A stretch of 64,000 bases of DNA from Acidiferrobacteraceae bacterium (GTDB lineage: Bacteria > Pseudomonadota > Gammaproteobacteria > Arenicellales > UBA868): positions 158,123 to 222,122 of the forward strand of contig PBOB01000010.1 of assembly GCA_002724185.1 (NCBI GenBank), written 5' to 3'. Positions within the stretch are counted from its first letter, which is position 1; each line of letters opens with the position of its first letter. The position numbers and the translations under genes were made by a program. The notes beneath the pieces were generated by a model that had not been told where the DNA came from, searched no databases, and was given only the letters and a program-made list of their open reading frames with translations. Below, in pieces: positions 1 through 8,066 of this stretch.

Positions 1-2
1 AG

Positions 3-158
3 CTGATGTGTGAAATGAGCGGACTTACACACATTGGCGTGCTGTCTTCCCCCCTTGCTGATAACTGGCATGGTGGTACACGGGTCGATATTAATTCATT
101 AAGAGACGCGATTGTATTAGCTGAGCAGAGATTGTCTGGCATTCCACATTTTAGGTGA
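3..158 (+). CDS. C-terminal fragment of an unidentified protein, cut by window start
   Basis: The third forward frame is open from the window edge to a TGA at 156-158 and gives about 51 residues ending in SGIPHFR. The other two forward frames are closed by stops within the first 16 bases, so this is the only frame that can be the tail of an upstream gene. I do not recognise the family. Its position just before a nucleotide-sugar dehydratase suggests a sugar-biosynthesis or glycosyltransferase gene, but that is inference from context only. Confidence 0.5.
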   Translation: MMCEMSGLTHIGVLSSPLADNWHGGTRVDINSLRDAIVLAEQRLSGIPHFR

Positions 159-444
159 TTAATGAAACTTCAGCCTGATTTGCACAGGAGTCTGCGCCTA
201 CTACGCATTATGTTGCATCAGCTAACACCAGGAGTAGTTTGTAGTCTTTTCTCAATGTTGACAAAGCATTACATTAAACCTGCTCAGCAGGATATAATAA
301 CTGGCCCCCGAAATCTACAGGTGTTAGCACTACATCAGTTGAGTGTTGCATGCGAGATTGAAATACTAGACCTTATTTTCAGTTACTAGTCTTCTGGCCA
401 GCGAGATTATCCATAACAATTTTTCGAAGAGAGTTTGAATACAA
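159..444. other. Intergenic stretch, no gene seen
   Basis: This separates the upstream gene tail from the pseB-type gene. A 75-codon open frame at 162-389 has no ribosome binding site and no recognisable composition, and I do not call it. The region probably carries the promoter and leader of the dehydratase gene. A purine-rich GAAGAGAG lies about 12 bases before the ATG at 445. Confidence 0.4.
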
Positions 445-1455
445 ATGTTTGATGATGCTTCAATATTAGTTACTGGTGGCACCGGATCTTTCGGTCGTGC
501 CTTTATTGCTAGATTGCTTAAAGATTACCGACCTAAAAAGATTATTGTTTATAGTCGAGATGAATGGAAGCAGTATGAGATGCAAACATCAGCAACATTT
601 GAATCCGACAAAGATTTAATGCGATATTTTATTGGTGATATCCGTGATAAAGATCGACTCATGATGGCAATGTCTGATGTTGATTACATAGTACATGCGG
701 CTGCGCTAAAGCAAGTCCCGGCACTTGAGTACAATCCATTTGAGGCTGTAAAAACAAATATAGTTGGCACGCAGAATGTTATAGATGCTTCAATAGCTTG
801 CAAAGCAAAAAAAGTTGTTGCAATCAGTACCGATAAGGCCGCTGCGCCAATAAACCTTTATGGTGCAACAAAGTTGACTGCAGATAAACTTGTTATTGCA
901 GCAAATAATATTGTAGGTGAACATGATACAAGATTTTCGGTAGTTCGCTACGGCAATGTATTGGGCAGTAGAGGGTCAGTTGTTCCGTATTTCTTGTCAA
1001 TTAAAGCGGGTGGCGATATTCCAATTACTGATCCTCGGATGACTCGGTTTAGCATAACACTGACAGAGGGTGTAGATTTTGTGATTAGGTGTTTTGAAAT
1101 GATGCACGGTGGAGAGTTATTTGTGCCTAAGATTCCATCATATCGTATCACTGATTTGGCGACAGCGATTGCACCTGATGCGAGACAAGTGACGGCAGGG
1201 ATTAGACCAGGAGAAAAACTCCATGAAGAGATGATAACGCCAACAGACGCCATGACAACTCTTGCTCATACAAATCATTATGTAGTTTTTCCGAGTATTT
1301 CATCGAGCGACTACACAGTAGATAATTTTCTAGATCAAAGAGAGAATCACAAGATCTATAGTAGGTGTCCCGAGGGATTTCGCTATGCAAGCGATACTAA
1401 TCCAGAATTTTTGTCTGTGGACAAACTTTGTGAGCTCGTAGGTGATCTTAGTTAG
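445..1455 (+). CDS. pseB: UDP-N-acetylglucosamine 4,6-dehydratase (inverting), PseB/FlaA1 type
   Basis: This is a 336-residue short-chain dehydrogenase/reductase of the family that converts UDP-GlcNAc to the 4-keto-6-deoxy-L-arabino product, the first step towards pseudaminic acid and related sugars. The NAD(P)-binding loop TGGTGSFG is at residues 10-17. The catalytic T-D-K triplet is at 129-131, followed by YxxxK (Tyr139, Lys143), spaced as in PseB. Length is normal for the family. No PseC, PseF, PseG, PseH or PseI homologue lies in the window, so the rest of the pathway must be to the left or elsewhere. Other 4,6-dehydratases (CapD-like short forms) are possible, but the motif spacing favours PseB. 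It converges on the membrane protein at 1494-2678. Confidence 0.85.
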   Translation: MFDDASILVTGGTGSFGRAFIARLLKDYRPKKIIVYSRDEWKQYEMQTSATFESDKDLMRYFIGDIRDKDRLMMAMSDVDYIVHAAALKQVPALEYNPFEAVKTNIVGTQNVIDASIACKAKKVVAISTDKAAAPINLYGATKLTADKLVIAANNIVGEHDTRFSVVRYGNVLGSRGSVVPYFLSIKAGGDIPITDPRMTRFSITLTEGVDFVIRCFEMMHGGELFVPKIPSYRITDLATAIAPDARQVTAGIRPGEKLHEEMITPTDAMTTLAHTNHYVVFPSISSSDYTVDNFLDQRENHKIYSRCPEGFRYASDTNPEFLSVDKLCELVGDLS

Positions 1456-1493
1456 AATTGACCTGTAAGTATTGGGGACTCCTACTGTGTTTT

Positions 1494-2678
1494 TCAGTCG
1501 TTGTTTCGAAGACGCATTTTCGAAGGGTGCAGATATATAGGGACCGAATTTAGGAGAATCCAAAAAAGGCCGGATAGCATCAGCCAGTTTGCAACTTCAT
1601 CTAAGGCTCCCGAAAGCGGTATGTCATCAAATCGTATGGACCAGAAAGAAAAAATAATAGACGACAGGGTGACATAACTCCATACTCTGAGTGGTGGTTT
1701 TTTCAAGCATTCGATTAAGAAGGGAATTGTAAAAATAACAAAGATAAGACGGTACGACCAGTTATTTCCAAGAAAGAATGTGCCAATATAGATTCCCGCC
1801 CCCACTCTGAACGCGTCGAGATTGTAAGAGGCTAAATGATCCTGCGACAAGTCATGATACTTGGCAGTTAAAAAGAAGACAGCATTTATTATTAAAACTA
1901 TAAAGCAAGGTAACATAGCAACTAGCAGCTCAACATCCAAAGAGTATGACCTGCTACCATAGCTAAAAACAGTCACCCCTTTTTGCGTAGAGGAGAATAT
2001 TTGAGGTAGATCATCTAAGTTCACGTAAAGGTAGCCAACAAATATTATGCTGACTAAGATGCTGTAGATAACAAATTTTGATTTTTGGTACCGCAAAAAA
2101 ATTAATATAGAAAAGATAGGAAATAATTTAAGCGTTGCAGATAGTAAGATAGTGCAGGATGCTAATAAGCCTGATAATCTGCTTAAGATAATTGTTAAAG
2201 CTACAATTGCAAATATCAGTAGATCATTATTTGCTCTCTCAATGCCTAGCATAGTAGCTGGAGAGAACGTAACGATGATTAATATTATAGCGGTCAATTT
2301 TCCGTAGTAATTCATCGAATAGATAAGACTTAATAGAAACAGAGAGATCATTATGACGCCAATAATGGTTGTATGAGCTTCTCTTAATCCTAAGGCAACA
2401 ATGATAGTTTGCACGATACGCGGATGATTTAGTTCACGATTCCATGGATCGCCTGGATTATTAAAAAGTGGATCATATCCAGCTTCAATAGAAGTTATGA
2501 CTCCTGTGAATACTCGGAGATCAGCGAAATGTGGTGTCATCGTTGGAATATTCCATACAGACCACATTACATTGTTGCCCATAATGTAAGTCAGCAGAAA
2601 GCAACCCGAGCCAATAGCGATCAAAAGTAAAATAAATAGACTTCGACCAGATAATTTAGAGAAAGACTCATTTATCAT
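1494..2678 (-). CDS. Polytopic membrane protein, GT87-like (DUF2029) predicted glycosyltransferase
   Basis: The 394-residue protein has roughly nine to ten hydrophobic segments. After the first membrane segment comes a periplasmic-type loop with ADLR (Asp53, Arg55) and a Y-D-P-L motif. Further on are GIERANNDL and a K-L-F-P motif. These features are shared with polyprenol-phosphate-dependent GT-C/GT87 mannosyltransferase-like proteins, in which an early Asp is thought to be catalytic. I infer transfer of a lipid-linked sugar at the outer face of the inner membrane; donor and acceptor are unknown. It is convergent with pseB and about 40 bases from the pyrC' stop, but is separately transcribed or last in that minus-strand group. 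It is AT-rich, as is common in surface-polysaccharide genes. Confidence 0.6.
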   Translation of the reverse strand: MINESFSKLSGRSLFILLLIAIGSGCFLLTYIMGNNVMWSVWNIPTMTPHFADLRVFTGVITSIEAGYDPLFNNPGDPWNRELNHPRIVQTIIVALGLREAHTTIIGVIMISLFLLSLIYSMNYYGKLTAIILIIVTFSPATMLGIERANNDLLIFAIVALTIILSRLSGLLASCTILLSATLKLFPIFSILIFLRYQKSKFVIYSILVSIIFVGYLYVNLDDLPQIFSSTQKGVTVFSYGSRSYSLDVELLVAMLPCFIVLIINAVFFLTAKYHDLSQDHLASYNLDAFRVGAGIYIGTFFLGNNWSYRLIFVIFTIPFLIECLKKPPLRVWSYVTLSSIIFSFWSIRFDDIPLSGALDEVANWLMLSGLFWILLNSVPIYLHPSKMRLRNND

Positions 2679-2716
2679 AAGTAAGCTAGCACATAGACGA
2701 GTGTAGACAGGTTAAG

Positions 2717-4000
2717 CTAATGATGTCTGTTGCGATATACAATGCTTCCATCGACCACTGTGAACATCACCCTACCTTTGAGTATCTCTCCATTGAATGG
2801 AGTATTCTCGCCATTGCTATAAAATTCGGTAGCATCTACTCTCCATTCTATATGTGGATCAAAAACGCAGACGTTAGCCCTTGCTCCAGGTGATAAGTGA
2901 CCAGCATCAATGCCGAGGATACGTGCTGGACCAGCAGTAAGTACGGTTATAACTCTTGGCAAATCTACAATTTGTTCTTCTGTCAATTTGAGCGCCAGTG
3001 ACAGTAGGGTTTCAAGACCAGAAATACCCGGAGAGGATTCGCTAAATGGGGCTAGTTTAGCATCCAAGCGATGTGGTTGATGATCAGAGCAAATTGCTCC
3101 GATGATACCATCGGCGAGTGCCACTCGGAGGCTATCGCGATCTTGCACGCTTCTTAGAGGTGGTATTACATGACACATAGTGTCGAATTCACCGATATCC
3201 TGTTCACTTAGATGCAAATGATGTGCGGATACCGCGGCTGTAACAGCTATTTTTCGAGTTTGAGCTTCTGCCAATTTTTCAACAGAGCGCGCGCATGATA
3301 CTTGTGTTATGTGTCCAGATGCGCCAGTAGTTTCGAGTAGGGCGAGCTCTCTTGCCAAAGCTACCACTTCAGCTGCTTCAGGTATTACGGGTAATCCAAG
3401 TCGAGTGCTAACCTCACCCTCGTGAACGCATCCATTTCCTTTTAGCCATGGATCTAGCGCGTTCAGGAACACATTTAGATTAAAGGTTGCAGCGTACTGC
3501 ATGGCTCTTCGCATTAGTAATGTATTGTCGACAGACTGATCTGCATTACCAACTGCGACACAACCGGCATCTCCCAGCGCCGCCATGTCTGATAATTGCT
3601 GGCCAGCGAGGTTGCGAGTTAAAGCACCTATAGGATAGACATGTGCAAGTCCAATTGCTCTTGCTTTCTGTTTAATCATCTGAACCATCGCAGGGGTGTC
3701 TATAACAGGATCTGTATCGGGTGGGCAGCATACAGTTGTAACACCACCCGCAACCGCAGCAGTTAGTTCAGTTTCAAGTGTCGCCTTATGTTCCTCGCCT
3801 GGCTCCCTAAGACGCGCTTGCAAATCGACAAGACCAGGACACACAATGAGGTTTCGTGCATCAATAGTTTCATCCGGAGAAAACCCTGCTGGCTCCTCTC
3901 CTAGGGAGGCTACTATGCCATGCGATAGAAATAGGTCTCCAATCTGGTCAATGTTGTTAGCGGGGTCTATTACACGCCCCCCCTTAATTAGAACACTCAT
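2717..4000 (-). CDS. pyrC': Dihydroorotase-like protein (PyrC', probably inactive pseudo-dihydroorotase)
   Basis: This 427-residue amidohydrolase-fold protein follows pyrB with a 4-base overlap. The family signature around LREPG is present, but the HxH metal ligands that precede it are Gln61 and Arg63. The usual histidine before EDP is also gone (N-A-L-D-P at 180-184), and the CHVS segment reads T-Q-V-S. With these ligands lost it should not bind the catalytic zinc pair. In Pseudomonas an equivalent non-catalytic PyrC' is needed to assemble the aspartate transcarbamoylase dodecamer, and I infer the same role here. A true dihydroorotase should be encoded elsewhere. Family membership is certain; lack of activity is inferred from the missing residues. 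Confidence 0.9.
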   Translation of the reverse strand: MSVLIKGGRVIDPANNIDQIGDLFLSHGIVASLGEEPAGFSPDETIDARNLIVCPGLVDLQARLREPGEEHKATLETELTAAVAGGVTTVCCPPDTDPVIDTPAMVQMIKQKARAIGLAHVYPIGALTRNLAGQQLSDMAALGDAGCVAVGNADQSVDNTLLMRRAMQYAATFNLNVFLNALDPWLKGNGCVHEGEVSTRLGLPVIPEAAEVVALARELALLETTGASGHITQVSCARSVEKLAEAQTRKIAVTAAVSAHHLHLSEQDIGEFDTMCHVIPPLRSVQDRDSLRVALADGIIGAICSDHQPHRLDAKLAPFSESSPGISGLETLLSLALKLTEEQIVDLPRVITVLTAGPARILGIDAGHLSPGARANVCVFDPHIEWRVDATEFYSNGENTPFNGEILKGRVMFTVVDGSIVYRNRHH

Positions 4001-4974
4001 TTGTCTGCCTCTTGGGATGAATTTTGTCCATCCATTACTTTAGCCATTATTGACATGCGCACTGCAATGCCATTTGTTACCTGCTCAAGAATTAACGAGT
4101 TCTCCCCATCAGCAACCTCAGAAGCTATTTCGAGTCCTCGATTTATTGGTCCTGGATGCATCACAATAACATCTGGGTCAGCTCTACGTACACGTTCCGT
4201 TGTTAGCCCATATCTTCGGAAATATTCCTGAGAGCTTGGGATTAATTGTCCCTCCATTCGCTCGAGTTGTAGACGCAACATCATTATTACATCCACACCC
4301 TCCAATCCTTCGTCGAGGTCAGAAAAAGTATTCACTCCTAGCCTTTCGATTTCTGTAGGTAGCAAGGTGCGCGGACCAATAACTCTGATATCTCGTGTCC
4401 CAAGAATGCCGAGAGCATGAATTTGTGATCTAGCAACTCTTGAGTGAAGAATATCGCCAACTATGGCAACTCGTAGATCGCCGAAATCTTTTTTATGTCT
4501 TCGAATAGTAAACATATCAAGCATAGCTTGGGTTGGATGCTCATGTCTTCCATCGCCCGCATTTATAATATGAACATGAGGAGGCATGTGTTCCGCAAGT
4601 AGGTGGGATGTTCCACTAGCATTATCACGAATTACAAAAATGTCAGTATGCATGGCCTCCAAAGTCCGGATAGTGTCTAAAATTCGTTCTCCTTTATTGG
4701 TAGAGAGTCGAGAGGCATTTAGATTGATAACATCGGCGGACAATCGCTTTGCAGCAATTTCAAAAGTTGTTCGTGTGCGGGTACTGTCTTCAAAAAATAG
4801 ATTTACCAGCGTACGTCCTCGCAACAATGGAACTTTGCGTATTTGTCGCTCACCAATGCTGATAAAAGATTCCGCATCGTCTAATATTTCACTGAGAGTT
4901 TCGCGATTGAGCCCACGGATAGTTAGAAAATGAGTGAGGCGTCCATCTTGGTCGAATTGGATCAAAGATTTCAA
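3997..4974 (-). CDS. pyrB: Aspartate carbamoyltransferase catalytic subunit
   Basis: The enzyme joins carbamoyl phosphate and aspartate to N-carbamoylaspartate, the committed step of pyrimidine synthesis. The carbamoyl-phosphate loop S-T-R-T-R-T is present near residue 64, the H-P-T-Q motif is at the domain hinge, and HPGPINRG is in the C-terminal half. The 325 residues include a slightly long N-terminus, typical of class A ATCases that work with an inactive dihydroorotase rather than PyrI. The stop overlaps the pyrC' start by 4 bases, which implies translational coupling and fits stoichiometric complex assembly. No pyrI regulatory-chain gene is in the window. Confidence 0.97.
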   Translation of the reverse strand: MKSLIQFDQDGRLTHFLTIRGLNRETLSEILDDAESFISIGERQIRKVPLLRGRTLVNLFFEDSTRTRTTFEIAAKRLSADVINLNASRLSTNKGERILDTIRTLEAMHTDIFVIRDNASGTSHLLAEHMPPHVHIINAGDGRHEHPTQAMLDMFTIRRHKKDFGDLRVAIVGDILHSRVARSQIHALGILGTRDIRVIGPRTLLPTEIERLGVNTFSDLDEGLEGVDVIMMLRLQLERMEGQLIPSSQEYFRRYGLTTERVRRADPDVIVMHPGPINRGLEIASEVADGENSLILEQVTNGIAVRMSIMAKVMDGQNSSQEADK

Positions 4975-5014
4975 AATTTGATCACCTTATAACTTTGCTT
5001 GAATCTATAAACAT

Positions 5015-5518
5015 TCATAGGTGTTTTTTCATTATTGTTAATTTTAGCTCCTCAGGCCCAGATAGCTTTATATGTTGTGATGGGTCAAGATTTAGTCTTA
5101 CTCCAACAACATCTGGCTGAATAGGCAGTTCACGTGCTCCGCGTTCAATCAATACCGCCAGCTGGACTACGGCTGGTCGACCCCACGAAAAGATCTCGTT
5201 GAGCGCTGCTCTAATGGTTCTCCCTGTCTGTAGCACATCGTCAACGAGAATAACTGAGCGGTCTTCTATGTCATCGGGAATTTCCGACATTTTCACCTCA
5301 GGATGAAGACCTATTCTAGAAAAGTCGTCTCGATAAAAGCTGATGTCTATTGAGCCTAGGGGGGTTGTTAATCCTAGATTTGCATGTAGTCTTTTGGCTA
5401 CCCATGCTCCTCCGGTATGTATACCGATAAGTATAGGATCATCTACTAGGTTAGACCGCAGGCTAGCCCCCATAGCAGAGATTAGTTCATCGGGATTTGG
5501 CAATATTGTTGAATTCAT
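5015..5518 (-). CDS. pyrR: PyrR bifunctional regulator / uracil phosphoribosyltransferase
   Basis: A 167-residue phosphoribosyltransferase-fold protein. The PRPP-binding loop VILVDDVLQTGRT lies near residues 90-102 and is followed by the family's C-terminal segment. PyrR proteins bind pyr mRNA or act as weak UPRTases. In gammaproteobacteria the gene sits, as here, between ruvX and pyrB. Its start overlaps the end of ruvX by 32 bases, so it is embedded in the operon. I did not find a convincing PyrR attenuator hairpin in the 40-base gap to pyrB, so any regulatory action would have to be elsewhere. Confidence 0.93.
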   Translation of the reverse strand: MNSTILPNPDELISAMGASLRSNLVDDPILIGIHTGGAWVAKRLHANLGLTTPLGSIDISFYRDDFSRIGLHPEVKMSEIPDDIEDRSVILVDDVLQTGRTIRAALNEIFSWGRPAVVQLAVLIERGARELPIQPDVVGVRLNLDPSQHIKLSGPEELKLTIMKKHL

Positions 5519-5933
5519 TGATGTATGTTTGAAGGATGAACTCGGCGGCTATTTGATCGCGTAGCGATTGTCTGCGTTTTGTGATGCGTTTCCCAGGTTT
5601 CGTCGTTTCACGGATTATGGCATCAGCTAGGTCCGTTGTGAGCGTTTCATCGATAAAATTGACCGGTAGATTGAAGCGATATTGAAGTTGCTCGGCAAAT
5701 TTTCTGATATCTTTGGCAAATTGCGATTCATCGCCACTAGAAGTTAGTGGTATTCCTACAATGAGATAGGCCGGCTTCCAGTCATTGATTAAGTTTTGTA
5801 TTTTGGTCCACGGACCTGACGACGAGTTATTTTTTATGGTTGCTATGCCCTGAGTCGAACCTGTACCAACTTGTCCTACTGCAACACCGATTTTTTGGGA
5901 TCCATAATCAAAACCGAGCAGGATCTCGTTCAT
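5487..5933 (-). CDS. ruvX: Holliday junction resolvase-like protein RuvX/YqgF
   Basis: The 148-residue protein has the RNase H-like fold signature FDYGSQKIGVAVG at its N-terminus with the first acidic residue (Asp9), then G-x-P near position 80 and D-E-T-L-T near position 117. This family acts in 16S rRNA 5' end maturation and has been proposed as an alternative junction resolvase. The ATG overlaps the yqgE stop by 4 bases. The yqgE-ruvX-pyrR-pyrB order is widespread in gammaproteobacteria. Length and motifs are normal. Confidence 0.95.
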   Translation of the reverse strand: MNEILLGFDYGSQKIGVAVGQVGTGSTQGIATIKNNSSSGPWTKIQNLINDWKPAYLIVGIPLTSSGDESQFAKDIRKFAEQLQYRFNLPVNFIDETLTTDLADAIIRETTKPGKRITKRRQSLRDQIAAEFILQTYINEFNNIAKSR

Positions 5934-6505
5934 GCGTGCCCAAATTCCTGAGTAAGTGTTGCAATATCAATTCCTAGGGATGCAACTGCTTCTCCCCAGC
6001 GTTGTTCTACATCAACATCAAAGATTATCCTGGGGTCGGCTGGCACGTTTAGCCAGCTATTTTGTTGAATTTCAAAGTCGAGTTGACCCGCTGCCCAGCC
6101 TGCGTAACCTAATACCAGAAGGCAATCGTCAGGACCATTTGATATAGATATAGCTTCAAGGACGTCTCGCGATGACGTTAGGCCTAATTGTGTTCCCACC
6201 CGTAGTGTAGATTGCCAACGGCCTAAATCTTTGTGTAATACGAGTCCAAGCTCATTGTGAACGGGACCACCGACATAAATTGGTGTATTCGTTAGTTGGG
6301 TAGAGCCGGGGTCGGGTAAATTGAATTCACGCAAAATATCACGGACAGACAATGAATCTAATGTGCGGTTTACGACTACACCAAGTGCGCCATTCGCGTC
6401 GTGCTGACAAATTAGAGTAACTGTGCGGGAAAAGTAGGAGTCCTCTAAATGAGGCATAGCGATCAAGAATTGATTCGTAAGATTCTGATATAGAGATCCA
6501 TTCAT
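5930..6505 (-). CDS. yqgE: UPF0301 protein YqgE/AlgH
   Basis: The 191-residue protein begins close to the conserved FLIAMP segment and contains HDANGALGVVVNR, Y-V-G-G-P-V and the G-Y-A-G-W-A motif, all diagnostic of the UPF0301 family. AlgH was linked genetically to alginate regulation in Pseudomonas, but its molecular function is unknown. It is first in the minus-strand operon yqgE-ruvX-pyrR-pyrB-pyrC'. The start at 6505 is supported by alignment to the usual N-terminus. A perfect -10 box on the minus strand only 7 bases upstream suggests the transcript may have almost no leader. Confidence 0.95.
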   Translation of the reverse strand: MNGSLYQNLTNQFLIAMPHLEDSYFSRTVTLICQHDANGALGVVVNRTLDSLSVRDILREFNLPDPGSTQLTNTPIYVGGPVHNELGLVLHKDLGRWQSTLRVGTQLGLTSSRDVLEAISISNGPDDCLLVLGYAGWAAGQLDFEIQQNSWLNVPADPRIIFDVDVEQRWGEAVASLGIDIATLTQEFGHA

Positions 6506-6512
6506 ATCTCTG

Positions 6513-6540
6513 ATTATAGAGCTAAGTCTATCCGCTTAGC
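6513..6540 (-). promoter_or_regulatory. Candidate promoter -10 and overlapping inverted repeat for the pyr operon
   Basis: Read on the minus strand, TATAAT occupies 6518-6513, placing a start site near 6506, next to the yqgE ATG. Immediately upstream is an inverted repeat, GCTAAG (6521-6526) and CTTAGC (6535-6540) with an 8-base spacer, which covers the region between -10 and -35. No good -35 hexamer is visible. The arrangement is what one expects of a repressor or activator site, but the binding protein is unknown. Confidence 0.4.
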
Positions 6541-7133
6541 CTTTAATTTTGAGATTTTGAGTAATGCGCTAGAGACATTTGGGCTCCCTACAATATTGAT
6601 TAGAGATAATCTGTATCACGTGACGACTCGCGAGCCATGCATTGACCTCCTAGGTGGGCGATTCCAGTTATGGCATGAATACGGCGTTTCTGGCGTTTTG
6701 ACGATATTTTTCTGGTTTGATAAAGGCAAACGATCTAAAGATGGTTAGGAAATACACGAATGGATAATAAATTTGCCGAGCTAAATAATAGCAGGTGAGG
6801 CATATCGGAGAGCTACTCCTGAGTCAAATAGGCTGTTCGAACATCTGGCGATCATCGAATTTGCCGATCGATGAGTTGCTATTCATGATCCACTATCCAA
6901 TTCTAATCAAACCGAATATTCAGTAGGTTTCTCTATTCGCAGATCATCCTTTAACATTTTGTCCTGTCTTTTGTTAGTTTTCTGCTACAATCTGCCTGAT
7001 ACTACTGATGAATAAAATTAACAAGATCTTTGTCGAATTGAGATAGGCTATGGAGGGGCAGGATTCTTTAGCTAGCTTCGACTTTTCTCCTTACTGTTGC
7101 CGACAATTTTGAAGATTACTGCTTAATTGATCT
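6541..7133. other. Long non-coding region between divergent pyr and glycolysis blocks
   Basis: About 590 bases hold no gene I can support. A 63-codon frame at 6557-6748 lacks a ribosome binding site and any family signature. A TACAAT box at 6986-6991 could serve the gene at 7134, but its possible -35 elements are badly spaced. I see no tRNA, riboswitch fold or repeat array. The region could contain an unannotated small RNA or a decayed gene, since gshB often lies beside yqgE in relatives, but nothing in the sequence demonstrates either. Confidence 0.4.
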
Positions 7134-7943
7134 GTGTCTAGTATTCCAGATCCTGTTGTTATACAAGAAATCGTTACGGATGCCGTGAGGATTTCCGGCC
7201 TGCGTCAACCCGTCATTCGAGACACATTGTTTAAAGATGACGGGAGTGTGGTGACTTCCACAGATCACCTGTTGCAGGACATGATCTCCAAATCACTGCG
7301 TCAGCGTTGGCCTGATATTCCTTTTATGGGCGAAGAAATGGAGCACCAACAACAGGCGGAAATTGTGAATAGGGCAGGTGGTCAATTCTGGGCACTTGAC
7401 CCACTTGATGGCACAACGAATTTTACTATGGGGTTTCCATTTTATGGGATTTCATTGGCGCTAATTGGTGACGGGGAAGTTGATCTCGGAGTAGTTTATG
7501 ATCCGGTGCGAGACGAATTATTTCATGCAGTGCGTGGTTGTGGGGCTTATTTGAATGGGCAATTATTGCAAACAAGAGGAGAGATGATTAGCCTAGATCT
7601 ATGTGTAGCAAATGTGGATTTGAAACGTTTAGTAGGGCAACTGGCAGAGCGCTTGGTTCGTTCTCCACCTTACCGCTCCCAAAGAAATCTGGGGTCCTGC
7701 GTTTTGGAATGGTGTTGGGTAGCGGCAGGTCGAATACAACTTTATCTTCATGGCGGACAGCGAATGTGGGATTATGCAGCTGGTAGTTTGATTTTGCGCG
7801 AGGCAGGTGGAGCTTGCAGCACACTGAAAGGTACCGCTTTGAATTGCCATATGCTTACAAAGCGCTCAGTTGTTGCAGCAGTGAATGAGACACTCTACAA
7901 AGAGTGGTTTCAGTGGATACGTGAAAATGACAGCAGGAATTAA
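7134..7943 (+). CDS. Inositol monophosphatase family sugar phosphatase
   Basis: This 269-residue protein carries the full metal-dependent phosphatase signature: G-E-E near residue 65, DPLDGTTNF near residue 88 and W-D-Y-A-A-G near residue 207. Family members hydrolyse inositol-1-phosphate, fructose-1,6-bisphosphate, histidinol phosphate or 3'-phosphoadenosine phosphate, and the exact substrate cannot be read from these motifs. It precedes tkt-gap-pgk-pyk-fba, and the window has no classical fructose-bisphosphatase, so a fructose-1,6-bisphosphatase role is an attractive but unproven idea. The start is a GTG at 7134. No strong ribosome binding site is visible. Confidence 0.85.
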   Translation: MSSIPDPVVIQEIVTDAVRISGLRQPVIRDTLFKDDGSVVTSTDHLLQDMISKSLRQRWPDIPFMGEEMEHQQQAEIVNRAGGQFWALDPLDGTTNFTMGFPFYGISLALIGDGEVDLGVVYDPVRDELFHAVRGCGAYLNGQLLQTRGEMISLDLCVANVDLKRLVGQLAERLVRSPPYRSQRNLGSCVLEWCWVAAGRIQLYLHGGQRMWDYAAGSLILREAGGACSTLKGTALNCHMLTKRSVVAAVNETLYKEWFQWIRENDSRN

Positions 7944-7990
7944 TAAGTATTTTGCTTGACAGCATTGACGGTGATGTTTGAGGATTGACT

Positions 7991-8018
7991 TTGGTGTTTC
8001 GTTAGAGTGATCTAATAT
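7991..8018 (+). promoter_or_regulatory. Candidate sigma-70 promoter for tkt and the glycolysis genes
   Basis: TTGGTG at 7991-7996 and TAATAT at 8013-8018 are separated by 16 bases. A second TTGACT at 7985 is too far upstream for the same -10. Transcription would start near 8025, about 40 bases before the preferred tkt start. The -35 is weak, so confidence is limited. Confidence 0.3.
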
Positions 8019-8066
8019 AGGATATAAAATGTTCTCAAAAAAATATTTTATGCAGTGTTGTACGAA

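Noticed and set aside
162-389. 75-codon forward open frame before pseB
   Set aside because: No ribosome binding site, no family resemblance and no conserved-looking composition; treated as chance.
4975-5014. PyrR-dependent attenuator between pyrR and pyrB
   Set aside because: The gap is only 40 bases and forms no terminator/antiterminator pair that I can see.
6557-6748. 63-codon frame in the yqgE-IMPase gap
   Set aside because: No start signal or recognisable motif; chance open frames of this size are expected in this composition.
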